From assembly GCF_008124715.1 (NCBI RefSeq), contig NZ_VNHO01000024.1:1-33436 (forward strand): DNA of 33,436 bases, written 5' to 3'. The position numbers were made by a program, and so were the translations under genes. The stretch comes from Thermosediminibacter litoriperuensis. GTDB lineage: Bacteria; Bacillota; Thermosediminibacteria; Thermosediminibacterales; Thermosediminibacteraceae. The notes under the pieces are model-generated. The model worked only from the letters and a program-made list of their open reading frames with translations, was not told the DNA's origin and searched no databases. Below are positions 24,929 to 32,536 of the stretch, one piece after another. Position 1 is the first letter of the stretch. Every line of letters begins with the position of its first letter.

Positions 24929-25324
24929 GTGGAGATTAGGAACTGCCCGGTGTGCGGTAAGGTATTTGTTTTCGTGGCCAGAAACCTTTGTCCCGAATGC
25001 ATCGCAAAAGAGGAGGAGGAATTTCGGAAGGTAAAGGATTACCTTTATGAATTTCCGGGCGCAACTATGGAAGAAATTTCCGAAAAAACCGGGGTTTCTC
25101 CCAAAAAGATACTGGAGTTTTTGAGGGAAGGGCGGCTGCTCCTCAAAAAGGAAAATGTGAACATACTACTCCGCTGCCAAATGTGCGGTTCTCCCATTCT
25201 CACCGGGCGAATCTGTGAAAAATGCGCCGGTGAAATGAAGAGGAGGTTCGGCCTTAGCAAAACCCCCCTGAATCAAGGTGAAGACATGAAAGGTAGAATA
25301 CACCTCAGCCGGTATCAAAAATAG
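24929..25324 (+). CDS. yvyF: YvyF-like flagellar operon protein
   Basis: About 131 residues from the preferred GTG 24929, which has TGGAGG 8 bases upstream; an in-frame GTG at 24920 overlaps that site. The first 25 residues carry CPVCGKVF and CPEC, and the C-terminal part has CQMCGSPI and CEKC, so two zinc-binding knuckles flank a helix-turn-helix-like middle (ATMEEISEKTGVSPKKILEF). This fits the TIGR03826 family found beside flgM. Function is unknown; a regulatory role in the flagellar operon is plausible. Confidence 0.85.
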   Translation: MEIRNCPVCGKVFVFVARNLCPECIAKEEEEFRKVKDYLYEFPGATMEEISEKTGVSPKKILEFLREGRLLLKKENVNILLRCQMCGSPILTGRICEKCAGEMKRRFGLSKTPLNQGEDMKGRIHLSRYQK

Positions 25325-25392
25325 AGAAACTCGGGCAAAAAACAAAGAATTTCAGATTAATTTCAAAATAATTGCGGCAAACCGCCGGATAT

Positions 25393-25416
25393 GCGCCTCA
25401 TTCGCGCGCTTTTTTT
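25393..25416 (+). terminator. Weak hairpin with T-run between yvyF and flgM
   Basis: GCGC (25393-25396) and GCGC (25404-25407) can pair, followed by seven T residues at 25410-25416. Just before it, GCGG and CCGC form another 4-bp hairpin (25374-25385). The stems are short, so it may attenuate rather than stop transcription into flgM. Confidence 0.35.
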
Positions 25417-25458
25417 ATGCGATAAATTATATAGAACCTACGCGAAAGGGGATTACGC

Positions 25459-25755
25459 ATGAACATAAACCGGACCGGTTTGGAGGGCGTTATAAAACTC
25501 TACGAAACCGCTGCCAGAGAAATCGAGAGAAAATCAGAAAAAAAGAGCGATAAGCCTTGGGCCGACAAGATCAGCCTTTCATCAGATGCTGTGGAATTAA
25601 GAAAAGCTCTTGAACTTGCCTCGAAGACCGGGGAAATATGGGAGGAAAAGGTTGCGCTGCTCAAGGAAAGAATTGAAAAGGGCACCTACAATATTGAAGG
25701 AAGACTAATAGCTGGGAAGATGATCGAGGATTTCCTGGGGGGAAAATTGATATAG
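25459..25755 (+). CDS. flgM: Anti-sigma factor FlgM
   Basis: 98 residues, the usual FlgM size. The C-terminal half holds the helical sigma-binding region: DKISLSSDAVELRKALELA, then VALLKERIEKGTYNIEGRLI and AGKMIEDFL, a clear family match. FlgM holds the flagellar sigma factor SigD inactive until the hook-basal body is finished. The start is ATG 25459 with AAAGGGG upstream. It is followed by flgN with a 13-base gap. Confidence 0.93.
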   Translation: MNINRTGLEGVIKLYETAAREIERKSEKKSDKPWADKISLSSDAVELRKALELASKTGEIWEEKVALLKERIEKGTYNIEGRLIAGKMIEDFLGGKLI

Positions 25756-25768
25756 CGGGGGCTTTTCT

Positions 25769-26254
25769 ATGGACTATTTGGGGGTTGCCAATGAACTTAT
25801 TAAAAATATAAAAAAGCAAGTAGAAATCTATAAGGAACTGCTCGGGCTTTCGCAAAAAAAAACGGATATCCTGGTCATGGGTGATGTAAAAACCCTGGGG
25901 GAGATAACGGATTTAGAACAGGAATTAATAGTAAGGCTCGGCAGGATAGAAGACGAGAGGATGAAAATAGTTGCGGGCATTGCCGGAGAAGAAATTACCG
26001 TCAGCCGGCTGGCAGAGAAACTCCCGGAAGATATAAAGCTGGAACTTGAAAGGATATCCGGAGAACTTAAGGAAGTTCTCTCAAAACTCCGCGACAGGAA
26101 TGAAATCAACGAGAAGCTCATTCGAAGAGCTCTTGAATACATCAATTACTCTCTTGAAATCATGGCCGGGGCCGGCAAACAGAGCACCGGCTACAGTGCC
26201 GACGGGAAAACCGCGGAAAAGGAGACCATCAGACTGATCGACAAAAGAGCGTAG
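25769..26254 (+). CDS. flgN: FlgN-like export chaperone (YvyG)
   Basis: 161 residues, almost entirely helical, with KELLGLSQKKTDILVMGDVKTL and DLEQELIVRLGRIEDERMK, the FlgN family pattern. FlgN chaperones the hook-filament junction proteins FlgK and FlgL, which are encoded next. The C-terminal 25 residues are polar and probably disordered. Position and length agree with Bacillus yvyG. Confidence 0.88.
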   Translation: MDYLGVANELIKNIKKQVEIYKELLGLSQKKTDILVMGDVKTLGEITDLEQELIVRLGRIEDERMKIVAGIAGEEITVSRLAEKLPEDIKLELERISGELKEVLSKLRDRNEINEKLIRRALEYINYSLEIMAGAGKQSTGYSADGKTAEKETIRLIDKRA

Positions 26255-26272
26255 ACGGGACGGTGAACTATT

Positions 26273-27670
26273 TTGTATTCCGGCTTTTTTGGCATCGAAA
26301 TCGCAAAAAGAGCGCTCTTTGCCCAGCAGAGGGCGCAGGAAAACGTATCCCATAACGTAGCCAACGCCAACACGCCCGGATATTCCAGGCAGCGGCCCGT
26401 ATTGGAGGCGACCTATACCAAGCCCTGGGCCGGCATGTATACCGCTGCTGGGGCTGCGCAGGCCGGAACCGGGGTTCGGGTGGCCGACATCGTCAGGATA
26501 AGGGACACTTTCACCGATATGCAGTACAGGAACGAGAACTCGTCTCTCGGCCAGTGGTCGGTGCAGGCCGATATACTCCGGCAGGTGGAGGCGGTGTTCA
26601 ACGAACCCTCCGATATAGGCGTTTCTTCGGTGCTGACCCAGTTCTGGCAGGCTCTAGAGGAGCTTTCCAAAAACCCCGAGGCTATAGAAATAAGGGAAAC
26701 GGTGAAGGAGAGGGCGGTAACCCTGGCCGACACCGTGAACCACGTGACTACCAAACTCACGGAAATGCTGGATGACATAAACTTCAGGATTTCCGTGAAG
26801 GTAGACGAGGTAAACACCCTGGCACGCCAGATAGCAGACCTAAACGCCCAGATACAGCAGATGGAAATAACCGGCATCACGGCCAGCGACCTGAGAGACA
26901 AGCGCGACGTGTTGCTTGACGACCTGTCGAAACTGGTAAACATAAACACGTACGAAGATGAGAACGGCGTCTTCACGGTCAACGTGGGAGGCGCCATCCT
27001 GGTGAAGGGCAACGATTACGAGATAATGTCCTTCGACGGGGCGAACATCAAATGGCAGGTTTATAACACTCCGGTAAACATAGCGAAGGGTGAACTGAAA
27101 GGTTTGCTTGAACTGAGGGATCAAAAAGTAAAAACATATCTTGATTCCATCAAGACCTTTGCCCAAACCCTGGCGGGGGAGTTCAACAAAATTCATAAAA
27201 GCGGCTACGACCTAAAGGGAGATCCAGGAGAAGACTTCTTCATATATAATGATTCCCTTTCGGGCAGCATCCTCTCGGTAAACCCTAACATACTGAAAGA
27301 TGTGAAATTGATCGCCGCCGCTCAAGACCCGGATGCGGTTCCCGGCGATAACCGCAACGCACTTAAGCTGGCTGATCTGAAGTATGTAAAACTGTTTTCG
27401 CAGAGTAGTACGCTAGACGAATACTACGGGTCCCTGATTGCAAGGCTGGGGATCGATTCCCAACAATCCATACGCATGACGGAGAGCCAGGAGTTCATGG
27501 TGAGCCAGCTGGATGAGCAGAGGAAAGCCGTGTCATCGGTCTCGCTGGATGAGGAAATGAGCAGAATGATCATGTTCCAGCATGCGTACAACGCGGCGGC
27601 CAGGATGGTGACAGCCATCGATGAAATGCTGGACATTGTCGTCAATCGCATGGGAATAACCGGAAGGTAG
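26273..27670 (+). CDS. flgK: Flagellar hook-associated protein 1
   Basis: 465 residues. The N-terminus has the rod/hook-type start IAKRALFAQQRAQENVSHNV with NTPGYSRQRPV, and the C-terminus ends in the flagellar coiled-coil region VSLDEEMSRMIMFQHAYNAA with MLDIVVNRMG. It forms the first hook-filament junction ring. The start is a TTG at 26273; the usual LFGIE-like beginning (SGFFGIEIAKRA) directly follows it. It is somewhat shorter than many FlgK proteins, so the variable middle domain is compact. flgL begins 8 bases downstream. Confidence 0.95.
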   Translation: MYSGFFGIEIAKRALFAQQRAQENVSHNVANANTPGYSRQRPVLEATYTKPWAGMYTAAGAAQAGTGVRVADIVRIRDTFTDMQYRNENSSLGQWSVQADILRQVEAVFNEPSDIGVSSVLTQFWQALEELSKNPEAIEIRETVKERAVTLADTVNHVTTKLTEMLDDINFRISVKVDEVNTLARQIADLNAQIQQMEITGITASDLRDKRDVLLDDLSKLVNINTYEDENGVFTVNVGGAILVKGNDYEIMSFDGANIKWQVYNTPVNIAKGELKGLLELRDQKVKTYLDSIKTFAQTLAGEFNKIHKSGYDLKGDPGEDFFIYNDSLSGSILSVNPNILKDVKLIAAAQDPDAVPGDNRNALKLADLKYVKLFSQSSTLDEYYGSLIARLGIDSQQSIRMTESQEFMVSQLDEQRKAVSSVSLDEEMSRMIMFQHAYNAAARMVTAIDEMLDIVVNRMGITGR

Positions 27671-27678
27671 GGATGTAG

Positions 27679-28845
27679 ATGCGGGTAACCCAGGGAATGA
27701 TAACCGAAGCTTTTATTAGAAACCTGAACCAAAATTTGAGAAGGCTCGGTAAAAAGGAGGACATGCTGGCTTCAGGCAAAAGAGTCCGGTTGCCTTCCGA
27801 CGATCCGGTTTCAGCCACGCTCGCCATGAGGCTTCGCGATACCCTCTTAACCGTAGAGCAGTACACCAAAAACGCCGAGGACGCCATAACCTGGCTTAAA
27901 AATACCGAGACCGCCTTGGCCAATACCGGGGATATCCTTCAGCGGATAAGGGAGCTTACCGTATATGCGGCCAACGATACCCTCTCCGCCGAGGACCGAG
28001 AAATGGTGCTGGATGAGATAACCCAGCTAAAACACCAGCTGCTGCAGGAAGCCAATGCGAGCCATAACAAAAAGTATCTCTTCAGCGGATACTTCACCGA
28101 CAAGGCGCCTTTTTATGTCAGTGCGGATGGAAGTATAAAGGCAATAGATGATTTTTTAAAGCCCCAAAAGGTGCAGGTTCTAAGCGATAGTGGTACCGGG
28201 ATCACAGCCGGTACAGTTGATATCTCACAACTCGGGCCTAATGTCACCGTAGGAAGGTATGAAATAATAGTGTCTGGTTACGATGGAGCCACAGCCAATA
28301 TAGCAATAAAGGATGGGAGCGGAAGCTTAATTGCCCAGAGTTCGGGTCCGGTAAACCAGGACATACAGATAGGTGATTTTTACCTAGCCTTCTCCAAATA
28401 CCCCATAACCGGAGACGGCACAGCTGAGATAATCCTTTCGCAGGATTCCACCAATTACAATATCGGAAGACTGAACAACATGACCGTGAACGTTCCGGGA
28501 CAGGAAGTTTTTTCGGAAATATTTAAAGTTGTAGAAGAAATAGAGAAGGCTATTCAAAGCAACAATGCCGGTGAGATTTCCGGGAAACTTGGCAATCTGG
28601 ACGATGCCATCGATATAGTGTTAAAATACCGCTCGCAGATAGGCGCCAGGATAAACAGGCTTGAAGCCACAAAGACAAGACTGGAATACAATAACATCGA
28701 TTATACGGAATTGCTTTCGAGAACGGAAGACGTAGATGTGGCGAAACTCATAATGGACCTGAAAATGGAAGAAAACGTATACAGGGCATCCCTCGCCGTA
28801 GGCGCACGGATAATCCAGCCCACCCTGGTGGATTTTTTAAGGTAA
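27679..28845 (+). CDS. flgL: Flagellar hook-associated protein 3
   Basis: 388 residues. It opens with MRVTQGMITEAFIRNLNQNL and GKRVRLPSDDPVSATLAMRL, the standard flagellin-like D0/D1 N-terminus of FlgL, and ends with NIDYTELLSRTEDVDVAKLI and QPTLVDFL. The middle (about 150-270) is a beta-rich variable domain. It forms the second junction ring between hook and filament. A hairpin with a T-run follows the gene. Confidence 0.95.
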   Translation: MRVTQGMITEAFIRNLNQNLRRLGKKEDMLASGKRVRLPSDDPVSATLAMRLRDTLLTVEQYTKNAEDAITWLKNTETALANTGDILQRIRELTVYAANDTLSAEDREMVLDEITQLKHQLLQEANASHNKKYLFSGYFTDKAPFYVSADGSIKAIDDFLKPQKVQVLSDSGTGITAGTVDISQLGPNVTVGRYEIIVSGYDGATANIAIKDGSGSLIAQSSGPVNQDIQIGDFYLAFSKYPITGDGTAEIILSQDSTNYNIGRLNNMTVNVPGQEVFSEIFKVVEEIEKAIQSNNAGEISGKLGNLDDAIDIVLKYRSQIGARINRLEATKTRLEYNNIDYTELLSRTEDVDVAKLIMDLKMEENVYRASLAVGARIIQPTLVDFLR

Positions 28846-28856
28846 AATATTGAATC

Positions 28857-28889
28857 CGGCCTAAAGCTAAAAGCCATAGGCCGCTTTTT
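28857..28889 (+). terminator. Hairpin terminator between flgL and yviE
   Basis: CGGCCTA (28857-28863) pairs with TAGGCCG (28877-28883), with a possible inner GCT-AGC pairing, followed by C and five T residues. It may partly separate flgM-flgL from the downstream genes. Confidence 0.65.
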
Positions 28890-28914
28890 ATTCGGTTTTG
28901 GGAAGGTGCCATTC

Positions 28915-29493
28915 ATGCGCGTATATACCCTTGACATAAAGTTTTCCTTCGGAGAGCTCGGCATAGACTATCAAAAGGGGAATATGGAAATAAAAAAGGA
29001 TATAGCAGGCGGCTTCGATTTGAAGAAAAGCACGCCAGAGCTCTATATAAAAGTGGAGCACCCGAGGATAGATAAGATAGACATCGAAGCCCCCCTTGCC
29101 GAAATCGGCCTGGCCGATATGCCTGAACTTTCCAGGCGGTGGTTTTACGAAGCGAGGGATTTAACCTGGCAGGCGGTGGAAAAAATAGTAAGAGAAGGCG
29201 ATGCGCTCGGCGCCATAGAAAAGGGGATATCCATTTCGGATTTGACAGAATTAAGCGCCTTTCCAGAAAAGGACTTCAACGTGGATTTCATACCCCGCAC
29301 CCCGCCCGAGATCCATTTTAGAGAAGGAAAAGTAGACGTAAGTCTGAAGGAGGGCTGCGTAGAGGTAAGCGTAAACCCCTTTCCGCTGGATGTGTCCTAC
29401 GAATATGCCGAGGTAAAGCCCTTTTTGGAAAAACCCCCTTATATAAAAATCAAAGCTGTAAAAGTAGGAGAGTATATGGACATTAGAATTTAA
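28915..29493 (+). CDS. yviE: YviE-like (DUF6470) flagellar-cluster protein
   Basis: 192 residues from ATG 28915, which has GGAAGGTG 7 bases upstream. The sequence is mixed alpha/beta with no membrane segment; it has a DLKKSTPELYIKVEHPRIDK block, a helical middle near RRWFYEARDLTWQAVEKI, and a repeat-like beta end (FREGKVDVSLKEGCVEVSVN). Position between flgL and fliW and the length match Bacillus YviE. Its function is not known. Confidence 0.8.
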   Translation: MRVYTLDIKFSFGELGIDYQKGNMEIKKDIAGGFDLKKSTPELYIKVEHPRIDKIDIEAPLAEIGLADMPELSRRWFYEARDLTWQAVEKIVREGDALGAIEKGISISDLTELSAFPEKDFNVDFIPRTPPEIHFREGKVDVSLKEGCVEVSVNPFPLDVSYEYAEVKPFLEKPPYIKIKAVKVGEYMDIRI

Positions 29494-29542
29494 TTTTTGT
29501 AATGCTATGAAATGATAAAATATATAGGATGGTTGGTTTTTT

Positions 29543-29902
29543 ATGCTTTCAGGAAACTTAAAGGGTGAAGGAAAAGAGATTTATATTGATGATAAAATTT
29601 TAAAAGAATTGTCTAGAATATTTAATAAATATCCCGCCGTGCAAAAAGTTTTGCTATTCGGCTCAAGGGCAAGGAGAGATTTTAAAAACACCTCGGATGT
29701 GGATCTTGCGGTTTTTTCGGAAGATATATCGGAAAGAGAATTTAACCTCCTGGTGAATGAGATAGATGAAATAGATACAGTTTTGTCTTTCGATGTGGTG
29801 CATTACGAGAAACTAAAGAAGGATTCCTTAAGGGAAAGTATTTTAAGAGATGGGGTTTTGGTGTATGAAAGAAAGAATGATCGAGAGGTTAAAGGATTTT
29901 AA
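29543..29902 (+). CDS. MNT-type nucleotidyltransferase (antitoxin-like partner)
   Basis: 119 residues of the minimal nucleotidyltransferase (MNT) family. The core reads KVLLFGSRARRDFKNTSDVDLAVF, with Gly40-Ser41 and the metal-binding pair Asp52 and Asp54. These proteins pair with HEPN proteins as toxin-antitoxin modules, where some MNTs add AMP to the HEPN partner; the HEPN gene overlaps its 3' end here. The code is richer in A and T than the flanking flagellar genes. ATG 29543 has AGGATGG upstream. It breaks the normal yviE-fliW neighbourhood, which suggests a later insertion. Confidence 0.88.
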   Translation: MLSGNLKGEGKEIYIDDKILKELSRIFNKYPAVQKVLLFGSRARRDFKNTSDVDLAVFSEDISEREFNLLVNEIDEIDTVLSFDVVHYEKLKKDSLRESILRDGVLVYERKNDREVKGF

Positions 29903-30257
29903 AAAAGCCTTAAAAAGGCTTGAAGAAGGTATAAATATTGAGCCTTCCAATGAAATAATTATAGATGGAGTTATCCAAAGGTTTGAGTTTACTTTCGAGC
30001 TTGCGTGGAAGCTTGTCAAGGATTGCCTTGAATATGAGGGAATAGAAGCAAAAAGCCCGAGAAGTGCAATAAGAGAAGGTTTTAAAGCCGGGATAATATC
30101 CGACGGAGAAGCATGGATTGAAATGCTGGTTGACAGAAACAAAACCTCTCATATTTACGATGAGGAAGAAGCTAAGGCCATTTACAACAAAATAAAATCA
30201 CTATATTTAGATTTATTCCGTGAATTAGAAAACCGTGTAAAAAAATATGAAGGGTAA
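29865..30257 (+). CDS. HEPN-domain protein, nucleotidyltransferase partner (toxin-like)
   Basis: About 130 residues, all helical, of the HI0074-like 'nucleotidyltransferase substrate-binding' group. The HEPN ribonuclease motif Rx4H is present as R91-N-K-T-S-H96, followed by the usual IYDEEEAKAIY; the N-terminal part has DGVIQRFEFTFELAWKLVKD, another family hallmark. It overlaps the MNT gene by 38 bases, so the two are translationally coupled. The start may also be ATG 29850 or 29877; 29865 has TGGGG at a fair distance. With the motif intact it could be an active RNase, or only a substrate of its MNT; sequence cannot decide. Confidence 0.86.
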   Translation: MKERMIERLKDFKKALKRLEEGINIEPSNEIIIDGVIQRFEFTFELAWKLVKDCLEYEGIEAKSPRSAIREGFKAGIISDGEAWIEMLVDRNKTSHIYDEEEAKAIYNKIKSLYLDLFRELENRVKKYEG

Positions 30258-30275
30258 AACCGGAGGAAAAACATA

Positions 30276-30731
30276 ATGAAAATAAAAACGAAATTTTTCG
30301 GCGAAATTGAAGTGGGGGAAGAAAAGATAATAAATTTCCCAAGTGGCATAATAGGCTTTGAGGATTTAAAAAGGTTCGTTCTCATAGACCATCCCGGCAG
30401 CGATGTCATTAAATGGCTGCAGTCGGTGGACGACCCGGTCATATCGCTACCGGTGGCCGACCCCACCGCCTTTTATTCCGACTACGTTCCCCAAATTTCT
30501 AAGGACGACCTAGAGACCATAAAAGTAAAGAACATTGAAGATGCCGTAGTCCTCTGCGTAATAACTGTGCCTGCTGACATCCAGAAGGCCACTATAAACC
30601 TCAAGGCTCCCGTAATATTGAACCCCACACGCCGCCTAGCCGACCAGATGATAGCCGAAAATCCCGAATACCGAGTAAAACACCCCCTCCCACTCGCCCA
30701 AAAGCAGGAAGGGCGGTGTGCCGGATGCTGA
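30276..30731 (+). CDS. fliW: Flagellar assembly factor FliW
   Basis: 151 residues. The start MKIKTKFFGEIEVGEEKIIN followed by FPSGIIGFEDLKRFVLIDH is the FliW signature. FliW binds flagellin when it accumulates in the cytoplasm, and binds CsrA allosterically when flagellin is low, which frees hag mRNA for translation. The C-terminus, about 20 residues after NPEYRVKHPLP, ends in KQEGRCAGC. ATG 30276 has GGAGG 9 bases upstream. Its stop overlaps the csrA start by seven bases. Confidence 0.96.
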   Translation: MKIKTKFFGEIEVGEEKIINFPSGIIGFEDLKRFVLIDHPGSDVIKWLQSVDDPVISLPVADPTAFYSDYVPQISKDDLETIKVKNIEDAVVLCVITVPADIQKATINLKAPVILNPTRRLADQMIAENPEYRVKHPLPLAQKQEGRCAGC

Positions 30732-30979
30732 TACTCTCAAGAAAAACTGGTCAGAGCATCTCCATAGGAAAAGACATAACCATTAAAATCCTCCATATCG
30801 AAGGGGAACGGGTTCAGCTCGGCATATCCGCCCCAAAGGACATGAAAGTTTTACGCACGGAGCTTTATGAGGAGATAAGTGGAGAAAATCGGTATGCGGT
30901 AGATATTACGAAGAATGAGATTCTTGAAAAATATTTAATTAGTATGCAAAGAAATAAAAAAGAATATCGAAATGTGTAA
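30725..30979 (+). CDS. csrA: Carbon storage regulator CsrA
   Basis: 84 residues. MLILSRKTGQSISIGKDITI and GERVQLGISAPKDMKVLR are the conserved CsrA strands; the tail is longer than in E. coli and has basic residues, as in many Firmicutes. CsrA dimers bind GGA motifs in RNA and block translation. The start is ATG 30725, overlapping the fliW stop (ATGCTGA), so the two are coupled. Its expected target, the hag leader, lies about 180 bases downstream and carries fitting sites. Confidence 0.96.
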   Translation: MLILSRKTGQSISIGKDITIKILHIEGERVQLGISAPKDMKVLRTELYEEISGENRYAVDITKNEILEKYLISMQRNKKEYRNV

Positions 30980-31077
30980 AATAATCTCTTTCCCAGAAAA
31001 AATGCCATAAACATTAAAAAGTTGGATATATATCCAGAAAAATAAAGAGAACGGCAAAATATCCAAAAATATGAGAT

Positions 31078-31105
31078 TAAATATTTACCCCAGACATTTC
31101 GATAA
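31078..31105 (+). promoter_or_regulatory. SigD (sigma-28) promoter of hag
   Basis: TAAA at 31078-31081 and TTCGATAA at 31098-31105 are spaced by 16 bp. This resembles the flagellar consensus TAAA-N15-GCCGATAT. Transcription would start near 31112, leaving a leader of about 90 bases. The position between csrA and flagellin is where this promoter is expected. Confidence 0.75.
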
Positions 31106-31157
31106 TATAGGTGAAAAGAAATTTCGGTCCGGCCGGCCGAATGAGCATATTAAATAA

Positions 31158-31193
31158 CTCCCGCAGGGAAGCGGGGAATAAAATCAGGGAGGA
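31158..31193 (+). promoter_or_regulatory. CsrA-binding sites in the hag leader
   Basis: CCCGC (31160-31164) pairs with GCGGG (31171-31175) and presents the six-base loop AGGGAA, an exact match to the CsrA/RsmE hexaloop consensus ANGGAN. A second GGA motif lies in the Shine-Dalgarno region, AGGGAGGATGG from 31186, whose AGGATG resembles the 3' half of the CsrA consensus. In Bacillus a CsrA dimer bridges one hairpin site and one site over the ribosome binding site. The same layout is visible here. Confidence 0.72.
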
Positions 31194-31200
31194 TGGTTTT

Positions 31201-32091
31201 ATGAGGATTAATCATAATATCAGCGCATTGAACACATATCGTCAATTGTCGATTAATAACACGTATATGGCCAAATCTTTGGAAAAGCTTTCTTCGGGAT
31301 TGCGCATAAACCGAGCTGGTGACGACGCTGCAGGTCTCGCTATCTCTGAAAAAATGCGTGGTCAAATTCGTGGTTTGGAAATGGCACAAAAGAACGCGCA
31401 AGACGGAATTTCTTTGATTCAAACCGCTGAGGGTGCTCTTAACGAGGTTCACAGCATTTTGCAACGTATGAGAGAATTAGCTGTTCAAGCAGCGAACGAT
31501 ACCAATACAGATGTTGATCGTCAAGAACTTCAGAAAGAAGTGGATCAATTAGCACAAGAAATTACTCGAATTGCAAATACTACTGAGTTTAATACCAAAC
31601 GGCTTTTAGATGGATCTGCAGATTCTACTTCTGGTGTAGCTAGTGCAGCTGATTTAGTTTTCCATATTGGAGCAAATGAAGGTCAAAAGTTAACTTTATC
31701 AATTACTGCAATGGATGCTAACTCGCTTGGAGTTGACGACGGAACTGGCTCTGCTGCAACAAACGGTGGAGATGCAACAGTCAATGGTGGTATAGATATT
31801 TCTACCCAAACTGCTGCTGATTCGGCTATTACAGCGATTAATGATGCAATTGAGACAGTTTCCGCAGAACGTGCCAAACTTGGTGCTTATCAGAACCGTC
31901 TTGAGCACACTATCAACAATCTCGGTACTGCTGCTGAGAACCTGACTGCAGCAGAGTCCCGTATCCGCGATGTAGACATGGCGAAAGAAATGATGGAGTT
32001 TACGAAGCAGAACATCCTCCAGCAGGCCGCCACGGCCATGCTCGCCCAAGCCAATATGATGCCCCAGACAGTGCTGAAACTGCTGGGCTAA
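31201..32091 (+). CDS. hag: Flagellin
   Basis: 296 residues from ATG 31201, which has AGGGAGG 8 bases upstream; an in-frame ATG at 31111 lies close to the promoter and has no suitable site. The N-terminal D0/D1 region reads MRINHNISALNTYRQLSINN and KLSSGLRINRAGDDAAGLAI; the C-terminal part has AAENLTAAESRIRDVDMAKE and ends LAQANMMPQTVLKLLG. The variable middle (about 140-215) is short and rich in Ala, Ser, Thr and Asp. Codon style changes along the gene: the first 700 bases favour CGT, ACT, GCT and AT-rich third positions, while the last 120 bases look like the neighbouring genes. Confidence 0.97.
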   Translation: MRINHNISALNTYRQLSINNTYMAKSLEKLSSGLRINRAGDDAAGLAISEKMRGQIRGLEMAQKNAQDGISLIQTAEGALNEVHSILQRMRELAVQAANDTNTDVDRQELQKEVDQLAQEITRIANTTEFNTKRLLDGSADSTSGVASAADLVFHIGANEGQKLTLSITAMDANSLGVDDGTGSAATNGGDATVNGGIDISTQTAADSAITAINDAIETVSAERAKLGAYQNRLEHTINNLGTAAENLTAAESRIRDVDMAKEMMEFTKQNILQQAATAMLAQANMMPQTVLKLLG

Positions 32092-32114
32092 GATTAAAAA
32101 ACATATATCGTGTC

Positions 32115-32140
32115 AAGGCCCCGGTTACCCGGGGCCTTTT
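32115..32140 (+). terminator. Terminator of hag
   Basis: AAGGCCCCGG (32115-32124) pairs perfectly with CCGGGGCCTT (32129-32138) around TTAC, followed by T residues and an A-run. It is a strong hairpin, fitting a highly expressed gene. Confidence 0.93.
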
Positions 32141-32141
32141 A

Positions 32142-32536
32142 AAAAATTTTACCGATTTTATTAGAACTGCACATCCGAGAGTTTTCCCAAATATCTCACC
32201 CATTACACATCCAGATAAAGCCCAAAAAACTTGCTATCTAATCCATACTTTTTCTGATGAGAACCTGCGCTATTTTATAATTCTGTTTTTAACAAATAGT
32301 GAATAGGTTTTTATTATTTTTTCCATTTAAAATTTATTGCCAGTCCTTTGATGAGATCAAGTCTAATTTTTTTGTAAAAATCCCTCTGGCTAGAACCAAG
32401 TGTTTCTATCACCACCGCTTGGCCTATAATACCGTCTCGGTCCTTTAGACGTCAAGGATACGCTAGCGCCGGGCTTTGCTCGTCCTTAACACCAGGGGCC
32501 TCCGGCGGTTATGAATAGTTATCGGTGGGGATAAAG
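32142..32536. other. Non-coding, probably decayed mobile DNA
   Basis: No gene is supported in this roughly 400-base stretch. A minus-strand frame of about 45 codons (32451 to the stop at 32314) reads GIIGQAVVIETLGSSQRDF and then a Lys-rich end; it could be a protein C-terminus but I do not recognise it. An imperfect inverted repeat, GTCAAGGA at 32451-32458 and TCCTTAAC at 32483-32490, encloses the 8-bp palindrome CGCTAGCG and marks an abrupt rise in GC. This may be the end of an old element. Confidence 0.4.

Noticed and set aside
25360-25400. SigD promoter before flgM (CAAA...GCCGGATAT)
   Set aside because: The -10 has an extra base compared with GCCGATAT and the -35 is poor; the same bases form small hairpins. 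Not strong enough to list as a feature.
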